A stretch of DNA of 64,000 bases. Source: Paenisporosarcina macmurdoensis (lineage in GTDB: Bacteria > Bacillota > Bacilli > Bacillales_A > Planococcaceae). The notes below the pieces were generated by a model. The model saw nothing but the letters and a program-made list of their open reading frames with translations. It was not told the DNA's origin and did not search any database. Shown here piece by piece: positions 33,547 through 42,398 of this stretch. Position 1 is the stretch's first letter. Each line of letters starts with the position of its first letter. Position numbers and translations under genes: made by a program. The stretch covers positions 739,378 through 803,377 of the forward strand of contig NZ_JBHSRI010000002.1 in the NCBI RefSeq assembly GCF_042658845.1. Direction: 5' to 3'.

Positions 33547-34686
33547 ATGATGACGACTCATCGATTAGTAGCAACATCGGCAATGGGTTTAGAAGGCATT
33601 GTGGCTGATGAAGTAAAAAAATTAGGGTATGAAACGAAAACAGAAAACGGTAAAGTTTATTTTGATGGTGATGAGCGAGCAATTGCACGTGCCAATATGT
33701 GGTTACGAGTTGCTGACCGCGTTAAAATTATCGCTGGAGACTTTAGAGCGACCACTTTCGATCAATTATTTGAACAAACTAAAGCGATTCCTTGGGAGAA
33801 GTATTTATCCGTGGATGCTGCGTTTCCTGTTCAAGGTAAGTCTGTAAAATCAATCTTATTTAGTGTGCCAGATTGCCAAGCGATTGTTAAAAAGGCAATT
33901 GCCGAACGCTTAAAATTAGCGCATAAAAGAATTGGTTTTTTAGATGAATCGGGTGCAACATTTAAGATTGAAGTGAGTATACTTAAAGATGTGGTGAAAT
34001 TAAGCATTGATACAAGTGGTGTTGGTTTACATAAACGTGGGTACCGCTTAAGTCAAGGTGAGGCTCCATTAAAAGAAACACTTGCTGCAGCACTTGTCTA
34101 TGTTTCAAAATGGAATCCAAATCGTCCGTTTGTAGACCCATTCTGTGGGTCAGGAACGATCGCTATTGAAGCTGCGATGATTGGTCAAAACTTAGCTCCT
34201 GGGTATAACCGAAGTTTTATTAGTGAAGACTGGCCATGGATGCCAAAAAAAATCTGGGAAGAAGTGCGCTTAGAAGCTGAAGAAGCAGCAAACTATGACC
34301 AACATTTAGACATCACAGGTTCTGATTTAGATCCTCGAATGATTGAAATTGCAAAAAATAATGCAATTGAAGCTGGTTTTGCTGATTTAATTCAGTTTAA
34401 ACAGCGTCAATTAAAAGATTTCACAACAACTTCAACCGACGGTGTGATGATTGGAAATCCACCTTATGGGGAACGTATCGGGGAAGTAGAAGTCATCGAA
34501 GAGATGATTGATGATATGGGACGCATTATGGATACTCATCCAACGTGGTCTGTGTATATGCTGTCTTCGATGCCAGAGTTCGAAACATTATACGGACGAA
34601 GAGCTACGAAGAAACGCAAACTATTTAACGGATTTATTGAAACTAATTATTATCAATATTGGGGTAGAAAATTACCTCGTGAATAG
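33547..34686 (+). CDS. ypsC: THUMP-domain class I SAM-dependent RNA methyltransferase (YpsC/RlmL type)
   Basis: Putative guanine-N2 rRNA methylase. A THUMP RNA-binding domain occupies about residues 1-155. The Rossmann-fold methylase has the SAM loop DPFCGSGTIAIEAA and the catalytic NPPY (IGNPPYGERIG). The 379 residues lack the second methylase domain of E. coli RlmKL. The first of two adjacent ATGs (33547) is taken, with AAGGAAGGA upstream. The target base in this organism is not shown. Confidence 0.9.
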   Translation: MMTTHRLVATSAMGLEGIVADEVKKLGYETKTENGKVYFDGDERAIARANMWLRVADRVKIIAGDFRATTFDQLFEQTKAIPWEKYLSVDAAFPVQGKSVKSILFSVPDCQAIVKKAIAERLKLAHKRIGFLDESGATFKIEVSILKDVVKLSIDTSGVGLHKRGYRLSQGEAPLKETLAAALVYVSKWNPNRPFVDPFCGSGTIAIEAAMIGQNLAPGYNRSFISEDWPWMPKKIWEEVRLEAEEAANYDQHLDITGSDLDPRMIEIAKNNAIEAGFADLIQFKQRQLKDFTTTSTDGVMIGNPPYGERIGEVEVIEEMIDDMGRIMDTHPTWSVYMLSSMPEFETLYGRRATKKRKLFNGFIETNYYQYWGRKLPRE

Positions 34687-34743
34687 AACTTGAAACGGAT
34701 AGGTCCACCTATCCGTTTTCTTATCGTTTGAAGGGAGAACACT

Positions 34744-36651
34744 ATGAAACAAACTTTACCATTTGCACTTTCTAAAGACCGATCATTTTTCGAATCACTT
34801 GGTGATTGGATGGGTGATGTTTTATATGATGAATTGCCTGAAAAAGGATTTGAATGTCGCGATGAGCAAATTTTCATGGCCTATCAAATTGAAAAAGCGT
34901 TAAAAGATAAAAGCGGTCTTTTTGCAGAAGCTGGTGTAGGAACAGGGAAAACCATCGCTTATTTACTACCAGCTATTTCATATGCACGATATACTGGCAA
35001 GCCCGCATTAATTTCATGTGCAGATGAAACATTGATTGATCAGCTCGTAAAAAAAGAGGGCGATATTCAAAAGCTGCAAGATACACTTGGCTGGAATATT
35101 GATGTTCGACTTGCAAAATCTCGTGATCAATATTTATGTTTAAAGAGACTTGAGCATGAGCAAAAAACAAATGATGAGGACTTCATTGAGCAAATTGAAG
35201 ATGGAATTCCTGATTTTGTGTATGGGCACCAATCGTTGCAGGCTGTTTACCCTTACGGCGAACGCAGTGCTTTCCCAGACGTAAGTGACGAAGATTGGCA
35301 AAAAGTGAATTATCATCCGATACAACAATGTGCGGTTTGTGATATTCGCAATCGTTGTGGTCAAACGATTCATCGCCAAAATTACCGTGAAGCAGGAGAT
35401 TTAATCATTTGTTCTCATGACTTTTTAATGGAACATATTTGGACGAAAGAATCGCGTGTGCGTGAAGGGCAAATGCCTTTATTGCCAGATGTTTCGATGA
35501 TTGTTTTAGATGAAGGACATTTATTAGAGTTTGCAGCACAACGTGCATTGACGTATGAAGTGCAAAGCCAAACACTTGTGTCATTAATTGATCGTGTCGC
35601 TACAGATGGAGTGCGTGAAAGAACCTTACGTTTGCTTGAAAAATTACAAGATACGCATGATGATTTCTTTAAAGAACTACTTGTTCACGCCTATGGTGAG
35701 GGTGAGCGTCTTCATATTAATAAAACGGATCTTGTATTGCAAATAGGTAAAGAACTTGTCAAATTAGTAGAACAACTTCTAGAAGAGTTTGTTTTTGAAT
35801 CTGAACTTTATACAATAGATGAATACGATCTTCGTATGGTTGAAGAGTATTTAGAACAATATGTATTTTCAATGCAATTATTTGTGCAAAACGGAGATGC
35901 AGTCGACTGGGTAGAAGAAAAAGATGGTCTTGAAACACTAGTTATTATGCCACGTCTTGTAACAGACATCTTAAATGAAAAACTATTTACAAGTAAACTA
36001 CCAGTCGTTTTCTCTTCTGCTACATTGTCTATTAATAAAGATTTTACGTATATTTCGGATGCACTCGGCATTGATAAATATCATTCATTCAGTGTATCTT
36101 CACCATTTGATTACGCAGAAGTTATGAAAATTTATGGGTATTCTGTCGAAACTGCGACTAAATCTCAAAAAGCGAGAGAGCTTCTTGCTCAGTCAGATGA
36201 GCCAACTTTAATATTGTTCAAGTCGAAGCAGGATATGGTGAGTTTCGAAAACTCTCTTACTGTTGAAGAACGACTTAACATGGCTTGTGAAGGGGAACGA
36301 GAATTATCATCCATTGTTCGTGATTTCCAAGCAGGCGAAATCTCTACATTATGTTCTTACCATTTATGGGAAGGTCTCGATTTACCTGCAGAAGCATTAA
36401 CACGTGTGATTATTTTTGATTTACCATTCCCACCACATGATCCATTGTTTGATGCAAAACGAAAATTCTCGAATGATCCATTTAATGAAGTCGATTTACC
36501 ATTCATGTTACTTCGTCTTCAACAAGGGATTGGACGTCTGATTCGTACGTCAGCAGATCATGGTTCTATTCATTTACTGCTATCGGATGAGGAAAAACAA
36601 TTAAGTGATACATTTACACATGTGCTTCCAGTGGAAGTTATTTGGAGTTAA
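34744..36651 (+). CDS. ypvA: DinG-like Fe-S helicase YpvA
   Basis: XPD/DinG-family DNA helicase without nuclease domain, 635 residues. Walker A is AEAGVGTGKTIAYLLP and motif II is DEGH (VLDEGHLLEF). Four Cys between them (C in YLCLKRLE, CAVC, RNRC) are placed like the XPD iron-sulfur cluster. Motif VI is QQGIGRLIRTSADHG. It is a second DinG paralogue in the window, in the ypvA position after ypsC. SD AAGGGAGAA. Confidence 0.9.
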   Translation: MKQTLPFALSKDRSFFESLGDWMGDVLYDELPEKGFECRDEQIFMAYQIEKALKDKSGLFAEAGVGTGKTIAYLLPAISYARYTGKPALISCADETLIDQLVKKEGDIQKLQDTLGWNIDVRLAKSRDQYLCLKRLEHEQKTNDEDFIEQIEDGIPDFVYGHQSLQAVYPYGERSAFPDVSDEDWQKVNYHPIQQCAVCDIRNRCGQTIHRQNYREAGDLIICSHDFLMEHIWTKESRVREGQMPLLPDVSMIVLDEGHLLEFAAQRALTYEVQSQTLVSLIDRVATDGVRERTLRLLEKLQDTHDDFFKELLVHAYGEGERLHINKTDLVLQIGKELVKLVEQLLEEFVFESELYTIDEYDLRMVEEYLEQYVFSMQLFVQNGDAVDWVEEKDGLETLVIMPRLVTDILNEKLFTSKLPVVFSSATLSINKDFTYISDALGIDKYHSFSVSSPFDYAEVMKIYGYSVETATKSQKARELLAQSDEPTLILFKSKQDMVSFENSLTVEERLNMACEGERELSSIVRDFQAGEISTLCSYHLWEGLDLPAEALTRVIIFDLPFPPHDPLFDAKRKFSNDPFNEVDLPFMLLRLQQGIGRLIRTSADHGSIHLLLSDEEKQLSDTFTHVLPVEVIWS

Positions 36652-36654
36652 TCA

Positions 36655-36712
36655 AAAAGGACTGTCCTAAAAGTCATGACATATGACTAAGGGCAGTTCT
36701 CTTTTTTTATTT
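36655..36712 (+). terminator. Terminator after ypvA
   Basis: Long imperfect hairpin: AGGACTGTCCT..AGTCAT against ATGACT..AGGGCAGTTCT, then T7. Confidence 0.82.
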
Positions 36713-36777
36713 AGAGAGTCAATGTCATAATTTATAAAACCGGATGTAAACATGAAGATTCTAAAAACAGAGATTCT

Positions 36778-36968
36778 GTTGATTTCCGTTACGGGCGGAC
36801 GCTTTCCGCGGGCATGGCCTCAGCCTCCTCGACGAGCAAAAAACATCTGCTCCTGCATCGCTACGCTAGCTTCGTCGCAAACAAGTTGTGCAAACCACAA
36901 CTTGTTGTCTGCGGGGTCTTCAGCTCATGCTATTCCCGCTGGAGTCGCCGACCTTCACTTCAATCAAC
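36778..36968 (-). repeat. Dispersed intergenic repeat, copy E (subfamily 2, enlarged)
   Basis: The longest copy, 191 bp, flanked by GTTGATT/AATCAAC. Its reverse complement carries GGCGACTCCAGCGGGAATAG, GCATGAGCTGAAGACC and GGCTGAGGCCATGCCC, as in copy B. The central loop is enlarged by about 65 bp that include the hairpin ACAAGTTGT..ACAACTTGT. Confidence 0.82.
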
Positions 36969-37127
36969 CATAAGTACCATCATGTTCAGAACAGATAACT
37001 ATTACTGGTTACAATGATCAAATGTAGGTTAAGAAAAAGACTCGTTTTTCTAAGGGGTTCTATTTTGAAGTACAAAACTTCAAATCGCACTTAAAAAAGA
37101 AACACAAACGGCATCACGATTAGAACA

Positions 37128-37193
37128 AAAAAAGCACTCTTATTCATGAGGAATTCTGGAAATTCAGAGTTTCTTTGATTGGAGTGCTTTTTC
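37128..37193 (+). terminator. Composite terminator hairpin
   Basis: Outer stem AAAAAGCACTC/GAGTGCTTTTT encloses the inner word TCTGGAAATTCAGAGTTTCTT (37155-37175), itself a small hairpin TCTG/CAGA. The same inner word recurs at 37618. No gene precedes it within 470 bases. Confidence 0.6.
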
Positions 37194-37282
37194 TAATTGT
37201 AAAGTATTGGATTTTGGATGAAGAAAGTATATATTGAAGATAACGAATAGTTCTGAATTTTTAATAGAGAGGAGGAAAAGAG

Positions 37283-37579
37283 ATGCCGAAATGTCAAAAC
37301 TGCGAATATGAATGGGCCTGGTGGGATACAGTTAAAATAGGATTTAAAAATAACAAGAAGTGTCTTAATTGCCATAAAAGGCAATATGTAACTCCTGATG
37401 TAAAACGGAGTCATTTCCTCTATTACTTCGTTCCTGGAATGGTACTTCTAATCTGCAAACCACTTTTAAATTTAAGCGGTACGGCTTTCCTATCTATGGC
37501 ATTTTTATTTGTACTTATTATGATTGTTACAATACCCTACACAATCAAGCTAACGAATGAACACGAGCCACTTTGGTGA
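37283..37579 (+). CDS. TIGR04104-type zinc-finger membrane protein
   Basis: 98 residues. The N-terminal zinc finger has CQNCEYEW (about residue 4) and CLNCHKRQY (about residue 31), separated by the Trp-rich WAWWDTVK. Two hydrophobic helices follow (about 50-68 and 70-90). This matches the small CxxC/membrane family annotated as TIGR04104 in Bacilli, function unknown. SD GAGAGGAGGAAAAG precedes the ATG. Confidence 0.83.
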   Translation: MPKCQNCEYEWAWWDTVKIGFKNNKKCLNCHKRQYVTPDVKRSHFLYYFVPGMVLLICKPLLNLSGTAFLSMAFLFVLIMIVTIPYTIKLTNEHEPLW

Positions 37580-37597
37580 AATAGATAATATGGAATC

Positions 37598-37652
37598 AGC
37601 ACCATGATGCGTTCGGGATCTGGAAATTCAGAGTTTCTTCGGTTGGTAGGTG
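37598..37652 (+). terminator. Second copy of composite terminator
   Basis: The inner word ATCTGGAAATTCAGAGTTTCTT (37618-37639) is shared with the hairpin at 37128-37193, but the outer arms differ (GCACC/GGTGT), followed by T5. Placed after the zinc-finger gene. Confidence 0.45.
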
Positions 37653-37655
37653 TTT

Positions 37656-37781
37656 TTACATTAAAAAACTACCACGGACTTCATAAAAAGTATCTCTTTC
37701 ATCCAGTTCCATTGGTGTAATGGGAACCTCAATGTCAATGATCTTATCGGTGGATTGAGCAAACCGTTTCATCTTACTCAT
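37656..37781 (-). CDS. Possible small coupled protein (41 aa)
   Basis: Starts MSKMKRFAQSTDKIIDIEV and is acidic in its second half (MELDERDTFYEV). Its ATG overlaps the TAA that closes the upstream zinc-knuckle frame (ATGAGTAA), a typical coupling arrangement. It could also be a remnant. A longer frame from 37949 in this phase only runs antisense-like through the upstream gene and is not believed. Confidence 0.4.
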   Translation of the reverse strand: MSKMKRFAQSTDKIIDIEVPITPMELDERDTFYEVRGSFLM

Positions 37782-37990
37782 CGAAGATATCCAATTCACA
37801 CTTGAAGCAAACATTGTTACGAAACTCCTCACCCATACACACTTAGTGTTTCCTCTAATACCTGACTTTCCGTGAGTCCTGTGTATTCCGTATAATGGCA
37901 AATTAGTTTTTGTGTTTTCTCCGACAATTTGATTCTTTGGATTCGACATTCCGATACATCGGCTTGATAAATTTCATCGCTTGTTAGCAA
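37774..37990 (-). pseudogene. Ribbon-helix-helix-like protein with C-terminal Cys knuckle, frameshifted
   Basis: Two adjacent frames make one coherent protein. The first gives RIQRIKLSEKTQKLICHYTE, then TGLTESQVLEETLSVYG, with the beta-alpha-alpha pattern of a ribbon-helix-helix DNA-binding domain, and stops at TGA (37829-37831). The next frame continues EEFRNNVCFKCELDIFDE, with a CxxC pair, and stops at 37774. One extra T in GGG-T-GAG at the junction explains the shift. No clear start: TTG 37990 or TTG 37927. Either a recent pseudogene or a programmed +1 shift at GGG-TGA. Confidence 0.45.
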
Positions 37991-38011
37991 TTAGCGAAAC
38001 AATAAACTATT

Positions 38012-38719
38012 TTAACACCTTACATTTTTGCGTTTAAAACCAATTGGACCTCTATTTAAATGTTTTTGAATACTTTCGGAGGCAAGAAGGATATTGTTTT
38101 TTTTATTGTCCCGCCTAATTTCGACTGGTCCTACTGCTTTTGCGGTTTCAACCGCCTTATCATGGAGGGGCAAATATGAAATACCGACTGTGTAGATAAA
38201 ATTATTCATAGCGGATTTCGTTCGATCTGGAGAATTGTGAATCGTCTTTTCTACCTGATCAAGCATACTGGCAAGCTTGCTTGTGGTAAATTCAACATCC
38301 GGGCGACTACCCAAAAGCCAACAATAACAGCTCCAGCCTGCCGACATTCTAAGTTCTTCACCGCTTGCGATCCATTTATCGGCAACGCCTTGCGCGAAAT
38401 CGGTTTCTGCCAAGGTAACTGAAACCACAAAATCCGAAAGCATATAAAAATACGCTGCATCCATCCAACGCTCAAAGTCTGACTCTGTCATTGTCGTTGT
38501 GTCCGCAATGATGCCGGCAAAATACATAGCATCATAGTTACCCGTTGCGTAAAGTTGCTCGGCTAAAGGCTGATTAATCTTGATTTTCTTTGCGAGCGGC
38601 TTCATTTTACCTGTAGCCACGCCAAAAAGCGGCTCATGCGCACCATTACTCATACTACTCTTTTTAAGCCTCTCATTACTAAGCGCTTCCAATTCCTTCA
38701 TAACCATTTCGACATTCAT
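38012..38719 (-). CDS. DNA alkylation repair protein (AlkD-like HEAT fold)
   Basis: 235-residue helical protein of the AlkD/AlkC-like DNA alkylation repair family (PF08713 type), shown by repeated short helices, FGVATGKMKPLAKKI near the N terminus, and WSCYCWLLGSRPD in the middle. Members excise N3/N7-alkylated purines, but some lack activity. SD GGAGGGTGAT precedes the ATG. It is read against its neighbours in the second accessory patch. Confidence 0.8.
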   Translation of the reverse strand: MNVEMVMKELEALSNERLKKSSMSNGAHEPLFGVATGKMKPLAKKIKINQPLAEQLYATGNYDAMYFAGIIADTTTMTESDFERWMDAAYFYMLSDFVVSVTLAETDFAQGVADKWIASGEELRMSAGWSCYCWLLGSRPDVEFTTSKLASMLDQVEKTIHNSPDRTKSAMNNFIYTVGISYLPLHDKAVETAKAVGPVEIRRDNKKNNILLASESIQKHLNRGPIGFKRKNVRC

Positions 38720-39054
38720 CGTTTAGGATCACCCTCCTTATTAAGCTACATTTAACGTCTTTTCTTATTAAACTAAACTACTGAATTACTGCACAATCTT
38801 ATCAATATATTAACATAAATATCCAACATTAATCGTTTTTAGGGCAATCTAAATAATTGATTTGCACCAGTATTTATACTAAATTCCTCCACTAAGTTGC
38901 ACTGCTATTAATCGTACATTTTCGCTACACCCTAACGATGATAGCTGTAAAGTTTGTTCATAAAAGACAACAATTATAGCCTTTATATTTATCATAGTTT
39001 TCTGTCTTTATGTTAAAATGAAGTAGATGTTTGATTAGTATTGGGGGAATTGAC
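38720..39054. other. Gap with divergent promoters, no gene seen
   Basis: AT-rich intergenic sequence between the minus-strand alkylation-repair gene and the plus-strand carboxypeptidase. No ORF or hairpin of note. Confidence 0.5.
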
Positions 39055-40557
39055 ATGGAAACGACAGAGAAATTTTTAGATTATGTTAAAAAGATGCAAG
39101 CTTATACGGAAGCAATTGGCTTGATGTATTGGGATTTACGTACAGGAGCTCCGAAAAAAGGAGTCGATCAACGTTCACAAGTAATAGGTACGTTGTCATC
39201 TGAAGTATTTGGTATGCAAACTTCAGACGAGTTGGCGACAATGCTAGACGAGCTTGGCAGCAATTTAGATTCACTGGATTCAATTACAAGAAAAACAGTT
39301 GAAAAAGTTAAAAAAGAATACGATATGAGCAAGAAGATTCCTGCTGACGAGTATAAAGCTTACGTGATTTTGACTTCAAAAGGAGAATCTGTTTGGGAAG
39401 AAGCTAAAGAGAAGTCGGATTTCTCATTGTTTTACCCATACTTAAAAGAAATCGTTGAAACGAACAAACGATTTGTTTCTTACTGGGGAGTAAAAGACGA
39501 CAACCCTTATAACACACTTCTTGATGAATATGAACCAGGAATGACGACTGAAATTCTGGATGAGGTATTCGGTGAATTGAGAAAGAAAATTGTACCTTTA
39601 GCGAAGAAAATTGCAGATTCTCCAAATCAACCGAAAACCGATTTCTTATTTAAACATTTTCCGAAAGACAAACAACAACAATTTAGCTACGATATTTTAA
39701 AACAGCTCGGCTATGATTTTGATGCGGGTCGTTTAGACGCTACTGTTCATCCATTCGCGACTGGATTAAATCGTGGGGATGTTCGAATTACAACGAAATA
39801 TGATGAAAATGATTTTCGTACAGCGGTTTTTGGCACGATTCATGAATGTGGTCATGCCTTGTACGAACAAAATATTTCTGCCGATTTAGAGGGTCTGCCC
39901 CTATCAACGGGGACATCAATGGGTATCCATGAATCTCAGTCATTATTCTATGAAAACTTCGTAGGACGTAATGAGAATTTTTGGAAACATAATTACGAAA
40001 CACTCCAAGGGTATGCACCTGAGCAATTCGGAGCTGTTTCTGCAGAAGATTTCTTAGCAGCAATTAATGAATCGAAATCGTCACTTATTCGAATTGAAGC
40101 TGATGAATTAACGTATCCACTTCATATTATGATTCGTTATGAAATTGAAAAAGGCTTATTTAATGGGGATATGAAAGTAGAAGATCTTCCACAAATTTGG
40201 AATGATAAATACGAAGAATACTTAGGTGTACGACCGTCAAATGATGCTGAAGGAATTTTACAAGACGTTCACTGGGCAGGTGGAGCATTCGGATACTTCC
40301 CGTCATACGCTCTTGGATTCTTATATGCGTCTCAACTGAAAGCTGCAATGTTAAAGGATCTTCCAAACTTTGACGAGCTTTGTGCAAATGGAGACCTAGA
40401 ACCGGTTAAAAATTGGTTAACGGACAAAGTTCACCGTCATGGCAGCATGAAGAAACCATTAGAAATTTTGACAGAAGCAACTGGCGAAGGATTGAATGCG
40501 ACGCATTTAGTGGAGTATTTAGAAGAGAAGTATGGGCGTATTTATCAATTAGATTAA
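39055..40557 (+). CDS. ypwA: M32-family metallocarboxypeptidase (thermostable carboxypeptidase 1 type, YpwA)
   Basis: Zinc carboxypeptidase of family M32, 500 residues. The catalytic HEXXH is TIHECGHALYEQ (about residue 262), with downstream GIHESQSLFYENFVGR as the third-ligand and substrate region, and a GVRPSNDAEGILQDVHW block. Mostly helical and cytoplasmic. ATG 39055 is preceded by GGGGGAA; an upstream ATG at 39031 has none. In B. subtilis ypwA lies in the same neighbourhood. Confidence 0.93.
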   Translation: METTEKFLDYVKKMQAYTEAIGLMYWDLRTGAPKKGVDQRSQVIGTLSSEVFGMQTSDELATMLDELGSNLDSLDSITRKTVEKVKKEYDMSKKIPADEYKAYVILTSKGESVWEEAKEKSDFSLFYPYLKEIVETNKRFVSYWGVKDDNPYNTLLDEYEPGMTTEILDEVFGELRKKIVPLAKKIADSPNQPKTDFLFKHFPKDKQQQFSYDILKQLGYDFDAGRLDATVHPFATGLNRGDVRITTKYDENDFRTAVFGTIHECGHALYEQNISADLEGLPLSTGTSMGIHESQSLFYENFVGRNENFWKHNYETLQGYAPEQFGAVSAEDFLAAINESKSSLIRIEADELTYPLHIMIRYEIEKGLFNGDMKVEDLPQIWNDKYEEYLGVRPSNDAEGILQDVHWAGGAFGYFPSYALGFLYASQLKAAMLKDLPNFDELCANGDLEPVKNWLTDKVHRHGSMKKPLEILTEATGEGLNATHLVEYLEEKYGRIYQLD

Positions 40558-40616
40558 AAAGTATAATCTGTTAAGTAACGAAGAAGCAAAAACTTCATAA
40601 GACCAAGACTTAAATT

Positions 40617-40654
40617 AAAAACGCTTAGCCAAAAAATTGGTTAAGCGTTTTTTA
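40617..40654. terminator. Terminator after ypwA
   Basis: Stem AAAACGCTTAGCCAA/TTGGTTAAGCGTTTT with a 4-base loop and T-tail. Confidence 0.9.
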
Positions 40655-40747
40655 AATATTATCATCAATATAGATTGGCATGATTCCAGTGAGAAAGGGT
40701 AGATATCTATATACTCAAATGAACGGATAAGAGAAGGAGGCCATAAC

Positions 40748-41545
40748 ATGGCAGGTTACATTTTTGATCTCGATGGAACGATTTATCTTGGTGACAAACT
40801 AATTGAAGGTGCCCTCGAGACATATAATTATTTGATTTCCAATGGACATAAAGTGGTATTCGTAACGAATAAACCCATTGCTTCTCAGGAAGACTATCAT
40901 CGCAAACTTACGAAATTTGGTTTCGATGTGACCGTCAATCAAATTGTCAACTCAAGTTATGCAACGGCGATTTATTTGACAAAGTATTCAAAACCAACTG
41001 ATCAAGTGTATGTGGTCGGTGAGCAACCGCTAATGGATGAGCTGAATCAGGCAAATATATCGATGACGAATAACCCGCTCGACGCTGATTATGTTGTTGT
41101 CAGCTGGGACCGCCAATTTACTTACGATAAACTGAATAATATGTATCAGGCATGGAAGAGTGGTGCAAAATTTGTGGCGACTAATCCAGACCGGACGTGT
41201 CCTGTTGATGGAGGAGAAGTGCCAGACTGTGGATCCATCATGGGTGCTTTCACCGCGGCTACTGGACAGGAAATCACAGAAATCGGTGGCAAGCCTTCTC
41301 GACTGATGGCAGATCTCGTCCTTGAAGAAGTACTACAAATGCCCGCGAAGGAATGCTTTATGATTGGGGATCGCTTGGAGACGGACATACTGATGGGTAA
41401 CAATGCTAACCTGATTACCATTCTAGTATTATCAGGCGTCACGACTGAAGAAATGGCAAATAATTCAACCATTAAATCGACTTACACCTTGCCCAGCGTT
41501 AAAGAGTTACCAAGTTTCATTGAAAGCTTAGCTAGCCATTATTAA
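40748..41545 (+). CDS. HAD-IIA family sugar-phosphate/nucleotide phosphatase (NagD-like)
   Basis: HAD phosphatase of subfamily IIA, 265 residues. Motif I is IFDLDGTIYLGD and motif II is VFVTNKP. The C2 cap lies at about 80-185, and motif III/IV is GKPSRLMADLVLEE..MIGDRLETDILMGNN. Substrates of such enzymes range over sugar phosphates, pNPP and UMP. SD GAAGGAGG precedes ATG 40748. Confidence 0.9.
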   Translation: MAGYIFDLDGTIYLGDKLIEGALETYNYLISNGHKVVFVTNKPIASQEDYHRKLTKFGFDVTVNQIVNSSYATAIYLTKYSKPTDQVYVVGEQPLMDELNQANISMTNNPLDADYVVVSWDRQFTYDKLNNMYQAWKSGAKFVATNPDRTCPVDGGEVPDCGSIMGAFTAATGQEITEIGGKPSRLMADLVLEEVLQMPAKECFMIGDRLETDILMGNNANLITILVLSGVTTEEMANNSTIKSTYTLPSVKELPSFIESLASHY

Positions 41546-41585
41546 CTTTCCCATACAATATTTTACGACAAATAAGTAGCAAATA

Positions 41586-41634
41586 AAAAGAGGCAAGTGA
41601 AGTGACAAAATCACTTAACTTGTCTCTTTTTCTC
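41586..41634. terminator. Terminator after HAD phosphatase
   Basis: Stem AAAGAGGCAAGTGAAGTGA/TCACTTAACTTGTCTCTTT with a CAAAA loop. Could also serve the converging lipoprotein gene. Confidence 0.87.
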
Positions 41635-41688
41635 TTTTGACATAAACATAATGAGTAACCAATGTATTATTAAAAATGTATTGGTTAC

Positions 41689-42369
41689 TTATTTATATTT
41701 CAGCAATTCATCCCAACGTTTGCTTCTTTGGCTAGCTTTAGGGAAAGGCTCTAGAACTCTTTCCGAAGTGTCAATTATCATTTCTTCAATGTAAATTAGT
41801 TGTTGTTCCAGTTCTAGTTTTTCAGCTTCATCTTCGGATTGATCTGCTTTCAATTGTAATTTATTTTTTTCATCCTCCATCATGTACAATGTCTGCTTTT
41901 TGGATGATACGAATTTCTCTTGGAGATCTTGTGCATTATCCGCGAACACGATATTGTTCATTCCCACATAATAAGGTTTTTTTAAGCCCTTTTCTTCAAC
42001 ATGATAGGAAAGTCCATCAGCGTTGCCAGATTCCATAATTGGATCCAATGTATCAACAGCTGAAACGAGGTAAAAATTCTCGGTTTTCGTTCCTTCAACC
42101 ACGAAATAGTAAACTAATAAAGTATCATCGACGTCATAAAACTCATCCTTCAACACAACTTTTCCTTCTAAAAAACTGGCAGGGAATTCCTGTTGGATGA
42201 AGTAATTCTTCAATGCCTTCGTCGCATCTGAAACACTAATCAAATTCGACTGTACACTTTCAGCTTGTATATCTTCTTTTAAAACTTGTTTAGAATTATT
42301 TTTAGGTTCTTCACAACTGACTAACAACAAAGACATAAAGCACAGAAGGAAAAATTCCTTTTTGAACAT
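41689..42369 (-). CDS. Secreted lipoprotein, unknown function
   Basis: 226 residues with a signal peptide and lipobox LLVSC (Cys about 19). The mature domain has a mixed alpha/beta pattern (residues 45-150), then a C-terminal coiled coil (QLKADQSEDEAEKLELEQQL). No family recognised. A 67-residue ORF lies 30 bases upstream on the same strand and may be co-transcribed. Confidence 0.78.
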   Translation of the reverse strand: MFKKEFFLLCFMSLLLVSCEEPKNNSKQVLKEDIQAESVQSNLISVSDATKALKNYFIQQEFPASFLEGKVVLKDEFYDVDDTLLVYYFVVEGTKTENFYLVSAVDTLDPIMESGNADGLSYHVEEKGLKKPYYVGMNNIVFADNAQDLQEKFVSSKKQTLYMMEDEKNKLQLKADQSEDEAEKLELEQQLIYIEEMIIDTSERVLEPFPKASQRSKRWDELLKYK

Positions 42370-42398
42370 AAGAACACCCTTTCCTGAAAAATATTATC

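Noticed and set aside
16722..36651. Two DinG helicases as a sign of duplication or defence
   Set aside because: dinG and ypvA are both standard backbone genes in Bacilli at these positions.
37782..37949. N-terminal extension of the 41-aa ORF to a 97-codon protein
   Set aside because: The extension reads out of phase through the ribbon-helix-helix-like coding sequence, has no SD and has non-protein-like composition.
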